IMG/VR virus record: IMGVR_UViG_3300047564_002293
Coordinates: 1 to 64,000 of that record
Length of the DNA stretch: 64,000 bases
Reading direction: 5' to 3' (one strand)
Source of the DNA: a virus
Made by a program: the position numbers and the translations under genes. The notes beneath the pieces are model-generated. The model made no database searches. It was not told where the DNA came from and worked only from the letters and a program-made list of their open reading frames with translations. Below are positions 1 through 9,600 of the stretch, piece by piece; position 1 is the stretch's first letter; each line of letters opens with the position of its first letter.

Positions 1-227
1 TTAACTGCTTTGAATGCCGCGCCTCCTTCTAGTGTGTCTGTTGGTTCTTTTTCTACATAAGCAACTTCGTTTGCTGCCATTGTAAAACTACCGATCGTAG
101 CGCCAGCAGAATCCTTACGAGTAACTAGTGCTGCTGTACTGGTATTTAAAACCCTAACAACAGTTGCTGAGTCAACATTAGTAGCTGATGTAAGCGTTGT
201 TTCCGCCGCCAATACTTTGAGTGCCAT
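1..227 (-). CDS. Partial small virion-associated hypothetical protein
   Basis: The start codon is at 225-227 and the frame runs open off the left edge, so 75 codons are visible and the C-terminus is missing. The product begins MALKVLAAETTL and is rich in Ala, Thr and Val with no cysteine, as in small beta-rich structural proteins. It sits 22 bases downstream of the small terminase gene, in the same transcript. In T4-like cyanophages the large terminase and sheath genes usually follow here. I do not recognise the family; a head- or tail-decorating role is only a guess from position. Confidence 0.6.
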   Translation of the reverse strand, partial: MALKVLAAETTLTSATNVDSATVVRVLNTSTAALVTRKDSAGATIGSFTMAANEVAYVEKEPTDTLEGGAAFKAV

Positions 228-249
228 GATACTTCCGTTTATTTAATAT

Positions 250-672
250 TTATTCTTCTTCAACCTTTCCTTTCTTCAATAGTAATTGAAGGTCAGCAGT
301 GGTTCCAAAGAACATGTTATTTGTTACGTTGCCATTGATAGCAGCAGATTTTTTATCAACCTTTTCGAGGTCTTTGATTTTCTTTTGAAGGTCAATAAGT
401 TTATCTGTCATGTCTGCCGTTTGCTTAATAAAGTTACCAGCAACCTCATAAGCTCTTGGATGATTGCTTTCTCGTGCTAAGTCAAGCACATCGTTGATTG
501 CCTCTTGTGCTTTATCAATCAGATTGTATAGTTGACCTCTAGTATACTGATAATCTTTATCAGCATCTTCAGAGATCTCACTTCCCATTTGTTTAATCAT
601 TTCAGTTTTTGCTTCTATAGGTGATACATCAATATCAAAAATTTCTTCCATGTTATCTTCAAATTTACTCAT
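250..672 (-). CDS. 16: Small terminase subunit, gp16-like
   Basis: A 140-residue acidic, mostly helical protein. The N-terminal part (residues 1-40) is acidic and the middle (about 45-110) is a predicted coiled coil with a heptad-like run ending in DLQKKIKDLEK. Small terminase subunits of T4-like phages form rings through such a central coiled coil and load the large subunit (gp17) onto concatemeric DNA for packaging. The ATG overlaps the gp15 stop as ATGA, and the gene follows gp13-gp14-gp15 exactly as in T4, which is the strongest support. gp17 would lie just outside the left edge. Confidence 0.8.
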   Translation of the reverse strand: MSKFEDNMEEIFDIDVSPIEAKTEMIKQMGSEISEDADKDYQYTRGQLYNLIDKAQEAINDVLDLARESNHPRAYEVAGNFIKQTADMTDKLIDLQKKIKDLEKVDKKSAAINGNVTNNMFFGTTADLQLLLKKGKVEEE

Positions 673-1466
673 AGCAATTCAATACCCTCGTTGAATCCAA
701 AGTCATCTCCTGGCATCAGAAGTAGATCATCATTTGCATCGATATCGTTGTCGCCATCTTGGTCAGTCAATGCCTTTGGAGTTACATCGTAACGTAGGGC
801 TCTCTTATGTTCATTAAAATCACCAAGAGTTTCAAATACTGTTGCCTTGCGAATAATTTGTGCATCACTAACTGGACCATACATATAAGTTTTGAGTGTA
901 AAATCTAATGTATACGTGATTGCTCTTCTACGCATCATATCATCTTCATAATCATCTTCGTAATTAATATTATTTAAAATAATTGGAAGATCTTTTTTCT
1001 CATCCATTTCTGGAATGAGATTAACTGTTACGTTGAATGATGGTTGAAAGAATGGTAGAATCTGTTCTAAAATCTGTAACGCATCATCTTGGTTCTTTGA
1101 AAGAATTGCTAGTTCAAAGTTAAGATTGTATGGAACTGGCATGTACTGAACTTTTACAGCATCAGTACCACTTTGCTTCAAGTACTTTTGAATAGGTGAT
1201 GTTTTTCTTTGTGCATCATAAGTGATCCCAGTCATCTCAAAAGAGATGCGAGGCATTGTAATGCTAACCTTACGCTCAGTGCTTGGATCTTGATCTAGGC
1301 GAGCAAGAAACTTACTTTTGGGACCATAGGCAAGAGCTACCTTTTCCTGTCGAATTACAGCGCCAGTATCTGGATCTTTCTTCTCAATTTGAATATTGTT
1401 GAAGATAGTTCCGAATGCCTTTACATTCTTTTTAATAATTTCGTGATAAAAATGATTTCCTAACAT
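669..1466 (-). CDS. 15: Tail sheath stabilizer and completion protein, gp15-like
   Basis: A 265-residue protein. It begins MLGNHFYHEIIKK, typical of the T4 gp15 family, which caps the finished tail tube and sheath and forms the interface to the neck. A central stretch (about residues 100-200) has alternating hydrophobic strands, with an acidic DDYEDDMMRRR segment near residue 180. The C-terminus is very acidic (DQDGDNDIDANDD, near residue 240), resembling a metal-binding loop, but this is not a known feature of the family. Its ATG shares one base with the gp14 stop (TAATG) and its stop overlaps the gp16 start, implying translational coupling. Confidence 0.85.
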   Translation of the reverse strand: MLGNHFYHEIIKKNVKAFGTIFNNIQIEKKDPDTGAVIRQEKVALAYGPKSKFLARLDQDPSTERKVSITMPRISFEMTGITYDAQRKTSPIQKYLKQSGTDAVKVQYMPVPYNLNFELAILSKNQDDALQILEQILPFFQPSFNVTVNLIPEMDEKKDLPIILNNINYEDDYEDDMMRRRAITYTLDFTLKTYMYGPVSDAQIIRKATVFETLGDFNEHKRALRYDVTPKALTDQDGDNDIDANDDLLLMPGDDFGFNEGIELL

Positions 1467-2362
1467 TAGAATACTCCCATATCTCCATATTCACCAAATG
1501 GATTACCCTCGGTGAAATCAAGGATAGCATCTGCTTTGGTTTCTAATACTTTATTTTGATCGTTATCGTAGTTATCAATCTCAAACTCAATTGTGGAGAA
1601 TGAATCTATGACCCAAGAAGCACCGCTATCTTGTCCTACTAGAGGAACGTTCTGTTGTAATACTCCATTTATATATGTTAAACGAAGTTTACGACTTGCT
1701 GGTAACCACTCAGCAACAGTTGCTTTTGTTGTAACTGCAGAACCATCGACAATAAAAGTCTGTTCTACTTCTTCACCCGCTATATAAGTGCCAGTTCCAC
1801 CAACCTTAACAAATGCTGGAAATACATGAGACTCTTGTGTGAGATCATCAATAAGTGGATCGCCAGTATTGAAGTAGTTGTCGGCATTCTCGATGAGTTC
1901 GCAAGTTAAAGAAAAAATATAATTTTTTCCTAACTGATAAAAAGGAACTTCTCTTTCAACAAATTTAATCTCATAAAGATTTTTTGTCATTGGAACATAT
2001 AAAAGATCTCCTTCATTTGGTCTATTAGGAACTCTTGTATCAATCTCTGTTTCTACATAGTTGATCCATCTTCTTTTGGATACAGCATATGTAATTTCAT
2101 CAGATAATCTGAGACCAAACTTAGACATTGCAACAGCACCAGAACCACCAAAACCTTCTACGTTAATTAACATCATCTCGATCATTACCTTATCTTCAAA
2201 TTTAGATAAGATAACATCGTTGAGTGTTTTATCAATCAACATAGTTTTTGGCACGTAGATAACATCTTGACCGAACAATTGTATCTGTTCGTCAACTAAA
2301 TCTTGAATGAGCGTTTGCTCGTTGTCTGTTCCGCCAAATTGTGTGAAGTATTGACTTTTCAT
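1466..2362 (-). CDS. 14: Neck protein, gp14-like
   Basis: A 298-residue neck protein. The N-terminal half carries residues typical of T4 gp14: an NEQTLIQDLVDEQIQLFG helix, the strand segment DVIYVPKTM and EGDLLYVPM near residue 120. gp14 and gp13 form the neck ring that joins the filled head to the tail. A C-terminal stretch (about 185-260) is a beta-rich insert containing GTGTYIAGEEVEQ, which resembles domains found in other structural proteins of this phage. It is sandwiched between gp13 and gp15 with one-base TAATG overlaps at both ends. Confidence 0.87.
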   Translation of the reverse strand: MKSQYFTQFGGTDNEQTLIQDLVDEQIQLFGQDVIYVPKTMLIDKTLNDVILSKFEDKVMIEMMLINVEGFGGSGAVAMSKFGLRLSDEITYAVSKRRWINYVETEIDTRVPNRPNEGDLLYVPMTKNLYEIKFVEREVPFYQLGKNYIFSLTCELIENADNYFNTGDPLIDDLTQESHVFPAFVKVGGTGTYIAGEEVEQTFIVDGSAVTTKATVAEWLPASRKLRLTYINGVLQQNVPLVGQDSGASWVIDSFSTIEFEIDNYDNDQNKVLETKADAILDFTEGNPFGEYGDMGVF

Positions 2363-3174
2363 TATCCGATAGCATCCATTGGTGGAATCTCGTAATCAGA
2401 AATCATCTTGCTTTCAATCTCCGCAATCTCTCTAATGGCATCTTCATAGATCTGACGACCATTATACGAGACACCACCAGGAAGTTGAACGCCATTAAAC
2501 TTGATTAAATTCTGCCCCCACTGACGTTTGAAGAGAGCAGTTACATATCTCTTCAACCAAAAATCATTCCAAATTTTTGTTAAGTTTGTTGGATCTAATG
2601 CTCTATAACAATCAATAATAAAAATTTTTCCTTCGGTCATTAATGTGGCATCATAATCAATATAGAGTTTTCCATTTCTTTTGGTGAATCTATACTGAAC
2701 AATTGAACCAGTATTGAGTACCATGTCTAGTGTCTCAATATATGTTTTGGTCATATAGTAATTTAAAATGTCAATAGAACCAAAAGCATACAAGTCGTTC
2801 AGGAAGATTTGATACTCAATACCAAATAGGTCTCCTCTGATGCTACTTGATGTTAATCCAAAAATTCTTTCGATACCAATGATGTGATCTGGTAGTTGTA
2901 GATAGTTATTTCTTTCAGTAAACGTTGTTCCGTCTGAAGATGTATGAGTGGTGTTTGTTGATTTAAAACGTGTAATATCAGCAGATGTCATTGTGTGCTT
3001 GAGATACATTCTCTCAGCACCATCAAAATGACGTTCTTGAAAATATTGTAATGCTTCGTCAATACGATCTTCTAGTTGCGAATCAGCAACGTTAATTTGA
3101 AGAACGGGCGAACCAAGTTCACGCAAACAATATTGTTTTAATTCTTCTCTCGTTGCTGGTTTTGTTGCCGACAT
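2362..3174 (-). CDS. 13: Neck protein, gp13-like
   Basis: A 270-residue protein beginning with a helical region (TREELKQYCLRELG) that is well conserved in gp13 of T4-like phages. This is followed by a segment on inter-subunit contacts (about residues 40-60, ALQYFQERHFDGAERMYLKH) and a long central beta/helix part. It is the first gene of a four-gene set gp13-gp14-gp15-gp16 with overlapping start and stop codons. A late promoter box at 3232-3239 lies upstream, and a perfect hairpin lies between that box and the start codon. Confidence 0.88.
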   Translation of the reverse strand: MSATKPATREELKQYCLRELGSPVLQINVADSQLEDRIDEALQYFQERHFDGAERMYLKHTMTSADITRFKSTNTTHTSSDGTTFTERNNYLQLPDHIIGIERIFGLTSSSIRGDLFGIEYQIFLNDLYAFGSIDILNYYMTKTYIETLDMVLNTGSIVQYRFTKRNGKLYIDYDATLMTEGKIFIIDCYRALDPTNLTKIWNDFWLKRYVTALFKRQWGQNLIKFNGVQLPGGVSYNGRQIYEDAIREIAEIESKMISDYEIPPMDAIG

Positions 3175-3186
3175 TTACCAGTCCTA

Positions 3187-3220
3187 TAAAAAATCCCTAC
3201 ATGTATTTAGCATGTAGGGA
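3187..3220 (-). terminator. Rho-independent terminator or 5' leader hairpin upstream of gp13
   Basis: Perfect 10-bp inverted repeat TCCCTACATG / CATGTAGGGA (3194-3203 and 3211-3220) around a 7-base loop. Read on the minus strand it is followed by six T residues (A-run at 3188-3193). It should terminate transcripts coming through the 65-codon gene at 3243-3440. It also lies downstream of the late promoter box at 3232-3239, so late gp13 transcripts would begin with the hairpin. Confidence 0.8.
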
Positions 3221-3231
3221 CATTGGGTGCC

Positions 3232-3239
3232 TATTTATA
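3232..3239 (-). promoter_or_regulatory. T4-type late promoter box for gp13-gp16
   Basis: The plus strand reads TATTTATA, giving TATAAATA on the coding strand, the sequence recognised by the gp55-type late sigma factor of T4-like phages. It lies just after the stop of the 65-codon gene and about 58 bases before the gp13 start. Confidence 0.7.
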
Positions 3240-3242
3240 AGG

Positions 3243-3440
3243 TCATTCTACGACTTCGGTAGGAGTCGTTTCAGTTGGCTCTTCCGATTCTGGATTCAAA
3301 AGTGCTAGAGTTTCTAGACCACCTTGTAGTTTTAGGCGATATTCTTTCGCCTTTTCTAGATCTGCTTCTAGTTGAGTAATTTGCTCATTAGCAGATTTTA
3401 ATTGATTTTCGAAATTTTCTTTCAGAGTTGCAGTATCCAT
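3243..3440 (-). CDS. Small coiled-coil protein
   Basis: A 65-residue, highly charged protein with a clear heptad pattern over residues 5-45 (LKENFENQLKSANEQITQL), then a Glu/Thr/Pro-rich tail. The start is supported by a TGAGGAAA Shine-Dalgarno sequence 6-7 bases upstream. It closes the tail-accessory transcript, just before the terminator at 3187-3220. A short coiled coil in a fibre cluster could be a trimerization or fibre-assembly chaperone by analogy to T4 gp57A, but no homology is visible. Confidence 0.7.
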   Translation of the reverse strand: MDTATLKENFENQLKSANEQITQLEADLEKAKEYRLKLQGGLETLALLNPESEEPTETTPTEVVE

Positions 3441-3454
3441 GATTTCCTCAATAA

Positions 3455-5164
3455 TTACAGAGTTGTTTTATTTAGTACGGAGATATGAAGACCATTCCAC
3501 CAACTGGATGAATCTTCGTATTGTGTAGTGAGAAGTTGCTTCTCATATAAAATATTTATCTTTGAAAAATTTATGAAGTCTTTTACGGATTTTACTACTC
3601 CTTCGAAATTGGCATCATCTATGACTAGTATAAAAGTATCTTCAAATAACGGCAATAAATGTTTTAAACATTTCATTTGATCAATATAATCATGACTACC
3701 ATCATAAAATATTATATTGGGTTTAACAAATGACAAGTCTATAGATTGTAAATCTTCTATTTTTTTATCTATTAACTTTCCGTTTATTTTATATTTTTTT
3801 ATGTTATCTAATAAAGTATATTTTGGTTTTGAATAACCCGACCACTGAATATCTAATCTAGCGGGTGCTATTTCAGTTTGATAATTATCTATAGCAAATC
3901 CAATTGCATCGGTGTTCATAATTGCTGGTATAAATGTGCTTCCAGCATAAGAACCCAACTCTAAATATTTGGCATCTTTTATAGAACATAAGTTGTTTAA
4001 AAAATGTCTAACTCTATTTGAAGACAATCCTTCAATAGAAAAATTTTTGTCATCAAATTTAGAAATATTTTTTCCAGAGTTATCCAAAGAATTAATTACA
4101 TGTTGTACATATGGATGTAATTGTTTGTCGTATTTTTTTACTCTAGATTCTATAACTGATTCACAATAATTACATTTCCAGCAATCAAATTTACAATTTT
4201 TTATTTTTTGCCGCCAAATATCTATTGGTTTATTTTCAATATGAATGTCGTGAATATATTCGTTAAAATTTTCAAATAACAACTCTTCGTTATTTGCCCA
4301 TCTTTTTATGATATTCATAGATTCATTCAATCTCATGGCAGATTCTCTGCCATGCATTTTAAAAACATCAATTCCCAGATCTATAAATTCTTCCCAATCT
4401 TTTTTCCATGGAGGAATATTGGCAGCCTTTAAAGATGCTGCGGGATCCAACACAGACCATTTAGCACAAGAAACTCTACTAATAGAATCTCCAAAATATT
4501 CTGGATTTTCTACTTTTCTACTATTATTATAATGATAATGTTCTGGCATGATCGGACAACCACCCCAGCAATTTTCGTTCGATAGTAAAGATAATTTTAC
4601 TGGTTTCCCTATAGATTCACAATATTCCTTTGCCTCTTTAATTGCGTTAAGTTGGTCACGATCTCGCATTAAATCTCTATCGAGATTAATGTAATGAAAT
4701 CCTGCCTTTGCTAAAGATACAATTTCGTTTGGTCTGGTAACTTCGCGTAAAATAGTATTTTTAATATAAAGTTCTGGAAATTTTTCTTGTATTTGTCCAG
4801 TAAGTAACCATGTAGTGTGTGGAATAGTTGCTATTCTTACGCCAGCATTATATAATGGTTCAAAATTTGTTATGAATAGATCTAAATTTTCTTGATCTGG
4901 TCGAACAAAAATATTATTAAATGTTGCAGATAAAGGTATTCCAGTCTGTTTTGAAATATAAAGAGAATTGAATGTTGTTTGTTTTTGATCTGCAAAAATA
5001 TCTCCCATAGCATCTTGCTCAAATGGAGGCATTCTGCATGTGAAATATAAATCAAAAATATATTTTTTGTGTTCTATTAAAAATGGTATTAATGTATTTT
5101 CTACAAAATCTTTAGGAAGCTTTGGATTTAGTGGAAGACTGAAGACCTTTTGGTAATGATCCAT
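3455..5164 (-). CDS. U32-peptidase-like Fe-S protein fused to a class I SAM methyltransferase
   Basis: A 569-residue two-domain protein. Residues about 75-290 look like the U32 'peptidase' TIM-barrel family: repeated beta-alpha units, a cysteine-bearing segment NENCWGGCPIMPEHYH (Cys199, Cys203), Cys233, and VFKMHGRESAM near 267-277, resembling the U32 FKIEGR signature. U32 members such as UbiU/UbiV and RlhA bind a 4Fe-4S cluster and act in hydroxylation rather than proteolysis. A second cluster, CKFDCWKCNYC (Cys324, 328, 331, 334), follows. Residues about 385-569 form a Methyltransf_24-type domain: LELGSYAGS (motif I, about 401-409), FYDGSHDY (486-493) and VIDDANF. The start lies 53 bases inside the preceding gene. 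The substrate is unknown; modification of tail proteins or of host glycan or RNA are alternatives. Confidence 0.6.
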   Translation of the reverse strand: MDHYQKVFSLPLNPKLPKDFVENTLIPFLIEHKKYIFDLYFTCRMPPFEQDAMGDIFADQKQTTFNSLYISKQTGIPLSATFNNIFVRPDQENLDLFITNFEPLYNAGVRIATIPHTTWLLTGQIQEKFPELYIKNTILREVTRPNEIVSLAKAGFHYINLDRDLMRDRDQLNAIKEAKEYCESIGKPVKLSLLSNENCWGGCPIMPEHYHYNNSRKVENPEYFGDSISRVSCAKWSVLDPAASLKAANIPPWKKDWEEFIDLGIDVFKMHGRESAMRLNESMNIIKRWANNEELLFENFNEYIHDIHIENKPIDIWRQKIKNCKFDCWKCNYCESVIESRVKKYDKQLHPYVQHVINSLDNSGKNISKFDDKNFSIEGLSSNRVRHFLNNLCSIKDAKYLELGSYAGSTFIPAIMNTDAIGFAIDNYQTEIAPARLDIQWSGYSKPKYTLLDNIKKYKINGKLIDKKIEDLQSIDLSFVKPNIIFYDGSHDYIDQMKCLKHLLPLFEDTFILVIDDANFEGVVKSVKDFINFSKINILYEKQLLTTQYEDSSSWWNGLHISVLNKTTL

Positions 5165-5891
5165 TCAATTCACCTTTATATTCTTTAAGTTGTTTTAATA
5201 GAGGAACTTCTAGATTTTCTTCTATGCCATGGAAAGTTGGAAGTGCCATGCTGTCTGAACGTTCTAAATCCTGTAGATATGGCATTAATTTTTGTTGAAT
5301 TTTACCTATACTGACATTGAGCAGTCCAGAATATTGAACAGCAACTTGAATAGTTGCTAGTTGGTCTTCTTCTGATAACATAGCAATAGAGTCCATGTTA
5401 CCAATACCAATTCTACCACTTGTTGCTAAATCTAGTGCTGCTTGTTTTCCTAATCTAGCAATCCAATATTTCCTTTCTTGTTCCTCATCATATGATAAGT
5501 ATTTTTCCAACTCTTCTGTTGGCATTTCTAGATCTTGTAAATATTTGATAAAACAATCAAATTCATTATCTAATGCTTTCTTTTTTCTCCTATAAGTTTC
5601 ATTATCTATTTCCAAATCTTCTAAATCAATTAATAAAGATTCTCTTTCAAATTCATCTTCACATTTTTCTAGTTTACTTTTAATTTTTTTTATTTCTAAA
5701 AGTGTTCTTTTATTTTGAATAACAACTTTTTGCAAATTGTGATATCTCTGCTCGACCTCAAGTAACGCCTGTTTGATTTGTCTTTCTTTTGTTACGTGAG
5801 ACCTCATAACAAAAAAGTTAATTTGCTCTGGTGACATACCAGAGCACCATTGTTCAGCAATTTGTATAACTTCTTCTTTTGATAATGCCAT
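5112..5891 (-). CDS. Coiled-coil tail-accessory protein, unknown
   Basis: A 259-residue charged protein with a long predicted coiled coil over about residues 30-120, containing IKKIKSKLEKCEDEFERE. The C-terminal part is more globular. It lies downstream of the giant fibre gene and overlaps the start of the U32-methyltransferase fusion by 53 bases, suggesting translational coupling. I recognise no family. Position after a long fibre gene makes a fibre-assembly or attachment role plausible but unproven. Confidence 0.6.
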   Translation of the reverse strand: MALSKEEVIQIAEQWCSGMSPEQINFFVMRSHVTKERQIKQALLEVEQRYHNLQKVVIQNKRTLLEIKKIKSKLEKCEDEFERESLLIDLEDLEIDNETYRRKKKALDNEFDCFIKYLQDLEMPTEELEKYLSYDEEQERKYWIARLGKQAALDLATSGRIGIGNMDSIAMLSEEDQLATIQVAVQYSGLLNVSIGKIQQKLMPYLQDLERSDSMALPTFHGIEENLEVPLLKQLKEYKGELNGSLPKGLQSSTKSKAS

Positions 5892-5909
5892 AATAAACTC
5901 TTTTAATAA

Positions 5910-6665
5910 TTAAAAATTAAATCCAGTTCCTACTGGTTTTCTGTAAACAGTTCCATCTTCTTTTTCTATAAATCTACCACATAATTTTGCTTGCTCGCCA
6001 TGCATAGGAACATTAAAATAATCTTCGTATAAGACGTTCAATTCTTCAATAGATTTTGCTTGGTAGAATTCTTCTTTCAACTCTTGTAAACGCAAGTATA
6101 GTGATTTAATATTCGAATCATATTCTTGTTTTTTATTATTTATTTTGATTATCAAATCTTCTTTTGTGGTTCTTTTTGCTATGGCCAAATTAGCAACAAA
6201 TTGTTCATCATTCAATTGATACTGCCAGGTATTCATTTCGAGTTGAGATGTAGTCGTAACAATTTTTTTATATCTATTTTCAAACTCTTCTTCTAATATT
6301 AATTTAGATAAGAATTGCATAGTTTTAATAACGCAATCATATCTTTTTTGACTCATAGGTATTTTAATTTTATCACTGAATACGGATTCATAATACGAAG
6401 AATCTAAATTTTCTTCATATTCAATATTGAGATCAATGTCTTCTTTAAGAATTTTAATTTCCGATCTCGGATCTCCAAAAGACCTAAAACCAAAAATAGC
6501 CATTTCTTGATCTATTTCTATAAATTTTGAAACATATTTTTTTAAATTTTCAATTTCATATTCTTCTATAGAAAAAGAATTCCAATTTAAAATATTTCCG
6601 TATGGAATATATGTTGATAATTTTGACAATCCTAGATCATCGTTAGATAGATAGTACTTTTTCAT
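5910..6665 (-). CDS. Hypothetical protein downstream of giant fibre, possible fibre chaperone
   Basis: A 251-residue protein. Residues 150-225 are helical, starting with the segment EMNTWQYQLNDEQFVANLA, which has the W..Q..E/D..A pattern often seen in C-terminal domains of phage tail-fibre assembly proteins (seen pattern, inferred role). The C-terminus ends in RKPVGTGFNF. Its ATG lies three bases before the stop of the giant fibre gene is cleared, in the same transcript. Fibre-tip folding chaperones are commonly encoded directly after their fibre, which is the reason for the suggestion. Confidence 0.55.
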   Translation of the reverse strand: MKKYYLSNDDLGLSKLSTYIPYGNILNWNSFSIEEYEIENLKKYVSKFIEIDQEMAIFGFRSFGDPRSEIKILKEDIDLNIEYEENLDSSYYESVFSDKIKIPMSQKRYDCVIKTMQFLSKLILEEEFENRYKKIVTTTSQLEMNTWQYQLNDEQFVANLAIAKRTTKEDLIIKINNKKQEYDSNIKSLYLRLQELKEEFYQAKSIEELNVLYEDYFNVPMHGEQAKLCGRFIEKEDGTVYRKPVGTGFNF

Positions 6666-6668
6666 CGA

Positions 6669-9600
6669 TTAAACCCCCGTGTATCCAGAAATGACACTAC
6701 CAAATTCTGTTCCAGCAGCAGATGCAGCTCCACCTGGACCTACTCTGTTTACAGAACTATTGAATGTGAATGTATCTGCAGTGTAGTTCATAATACCACC
6801 TTGATTGTTCTGAGCACCATTGTACATACCACACATGAAACCATTATTATTACCTGTATGTAGGCTCTCTTCTCCTGTTGCGCCAGGTTTTGAAATAGTT
6901 GCAACTTCTACTCCAGTATCCATTGTTCTCTTAGACCAGTTAGCTCCTGTTGAATAACCACCACCAGTGTTCCAATATCCTCTATTATTTCTTGCAGAAA
7001 TAGTTTTGTTTGAACCATCTGTTCCAGGAGGACTATTCCATCCGACATATGTTTCTGTTGCCCATGGATAATAATAACCATTGCTCTTCTTAGTCCATCC
7101 ATAAATAGCACCATATCCACCAGCTGGGTTGTTTACGGCACCTTCGGGATTTCCGTTTGGTGCTAATGCACAAGTATCATTGGTTAGATTGAATCTATCT
7201 GGTCTACCATCACCAGCACCATATACATATGCGAATCTAAAATCTCTTCTCATTAATGTTGCTCTATTTCTTGCAGATGTTACGGATGTAGTTCCAGCAT
7301 TAGCATTTGTATTCATGTTAACTTTAGATACGGTTGCCGAAGTGCCATCCCAACTATCAGCAGTTGTGAATACATATGCAACCATGCCTAAACTTTGAGC
7401 TCCTGCACAATACGCATCACTGAATGTTAGTAAGTCTCCCAAGTTTGATTGAGTTAATGTGGCATGAGTTAATGAGTTTACATTTTTCCATGATGTCGCG
7501 TTTTGATATCCAGCGAGAGTATACCCTCTAGTAATAGTAAATGCGGACTGATATTGAGTTGCTAGATCAACTTCCCAATACGCATTAGTTCCATTACTTT
7601 TTAATGTGGCACCAATTGTAGATGCGCTTTGTGCAGGTAGTGGGTTGAATAATACACCATTTTTATAAATCTCACCCTGAATATTTAAAGCACCACCAAT
7701 CTGACATGCGTATGCCGAGTTTGTTGATTCGGTTCTAATACCGACATAACCATTAGAATCAACTCTAATACCTGTGGTTCCATTACCACCAGCACGAACA
7801 TAAACACCATAACCAGATCTTGCGGAAATAAAAGTGTCTTCATTTCTACTGAGAACTAGATAATCACCATTATTTGTGTTTGTGCTATGTCTTAATGCGC
7901 CATATGTAGTATCTGCTGGCCAAGTTCTGAGTTGCATTCCACCAGCTGAGGTGATAATACCGCTAGAAGCATCAACGTTTCCACCGAATGTTGCATTATT
8001 ATTAGTTAAATCTATCGTAAGTGGCCATCTACTATTGGCAACTTGCGCCCAGTTTGGTTCAACAGCATTATTTGCTCCACCTAAAATATAGAAAAGATTA
8101 CTATTTACATGAATAAATGCACTTCTGTTATCTGAATCTTGGAAAGTAATTGTCGGTGCTGTTCCAGATAATCTCAAACCATCGCTATCTGCACCAGAAA
8201 TTTGTAAATTCTGGTTCATATTTACAGCAGACCAACCATTTATGTTTAAACTATATGATGTGCTATCACTAGTTAGTTGACCATTTCCACCACTATCCAA
8301 ACCAAAATAGTATCTTCTTGTTCCGCTCCATGCGAATCCCATGTATGCCCAAGAATTATCTGTGGCATTTAGATATAACATTTGGTCGGTAGTTGTAGCA
8401 ATAGTTACTGCATCAGAGAATAAAGCAGTGCCATTGACATCTAACTTGTAACCTGCAGTTGGAGATCTACCAATACCAATTCTACTATCAGAAGTAGCAA
8501 CTAATGTATTTGCAGCAGCTTCACCGCTGAACTGATACATCACTTTGGTCCATGCTCTATCTACAATTTCGAATGATGTTCCTGCTGCCGAAGAACCACC
8601 TAGTTGAATTGTGTAAGTTCCTAGAGTTCTGTCCGAACCTCTACCTCTCCAAGCTTCTCCTGTGTTTGTTGTACCGATTGTAAAACTACCACCTCTGATA
8701 GCACCAGCAACTTCTAGTTTTGTGCCAGGATTAGTTAATCCAACACCGACACGATCGTTTGTTGGGTCAACATATAATGTGTTTGTGTCAACTGTTAAAC
8801 TAGCACCAGCAGCAATTGTTACGTTTCCACTTAACGTAGAAGTTCCGCCAACACTCAAGTTACTGCTTGCTCCACTGATGGTTAGTGAACCAGTCATGGT
8901 ATCACCAGTCTTCAATACGTTGAGAGAAGCGGCACCAGTCAAACTAGCAGTGATAGTACCAGCAGCAAAGTTGCCAGAGGCATCACGCTGAACAGCAGCA
9001 CTCAATACATTGTTCGAAGCAAATACAATGTTGCCAGCATTCCAAATGGCGTTATTATTAATTGTAACAGAACTAGACGTTGCTGCGACAATATTTAAAT
9101 TGCCAGATCCATCAGTTGCATTACCACCAGAAGCAATTAATGCAACGTTATAATTAGTTGCTGCTGAAGAACTACTATTGAAATAAATTGCAGGAGATGA
9201 AGCAGTACCATCCTTTCTGCCGAGTTTTAATCTGCCAGTTCCAGTATCGCTAACAAGAGAAGCTGCGGTGAAAGTTCCAGATGAATTTATTGTGTAATCT
9301 TGGAACGCAACTCTATTAGATGCTGTACCAATTGTCAATGCTCCAGTAAAAGTACCAGTTGTCAGAACACCTCTAATAATAGTGTAGTCTAGTACATCAT
9401 CAGCGTCATTATATGTAATGATATTTGTAATCAGTATAGTTCCCGTGCCTTGCGAGTTTACATCGTAAAGATTGACGTTTTGACCAGCGAGGAATGGTGA
9501 TGTGGTGAGTACATAACCACTGACGTAAATATCATAATAAGGATTATTTGTTGTACTTAAAATATTTACTGCAGTATTGAAATTCTTTTGAGAAATATAT

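Noticed and set aside
3243-3440. Assignment of the small coiled coil as gp57A
   Set aside because: Only length and coil character agree; no sequence similarity can be shown by eye.
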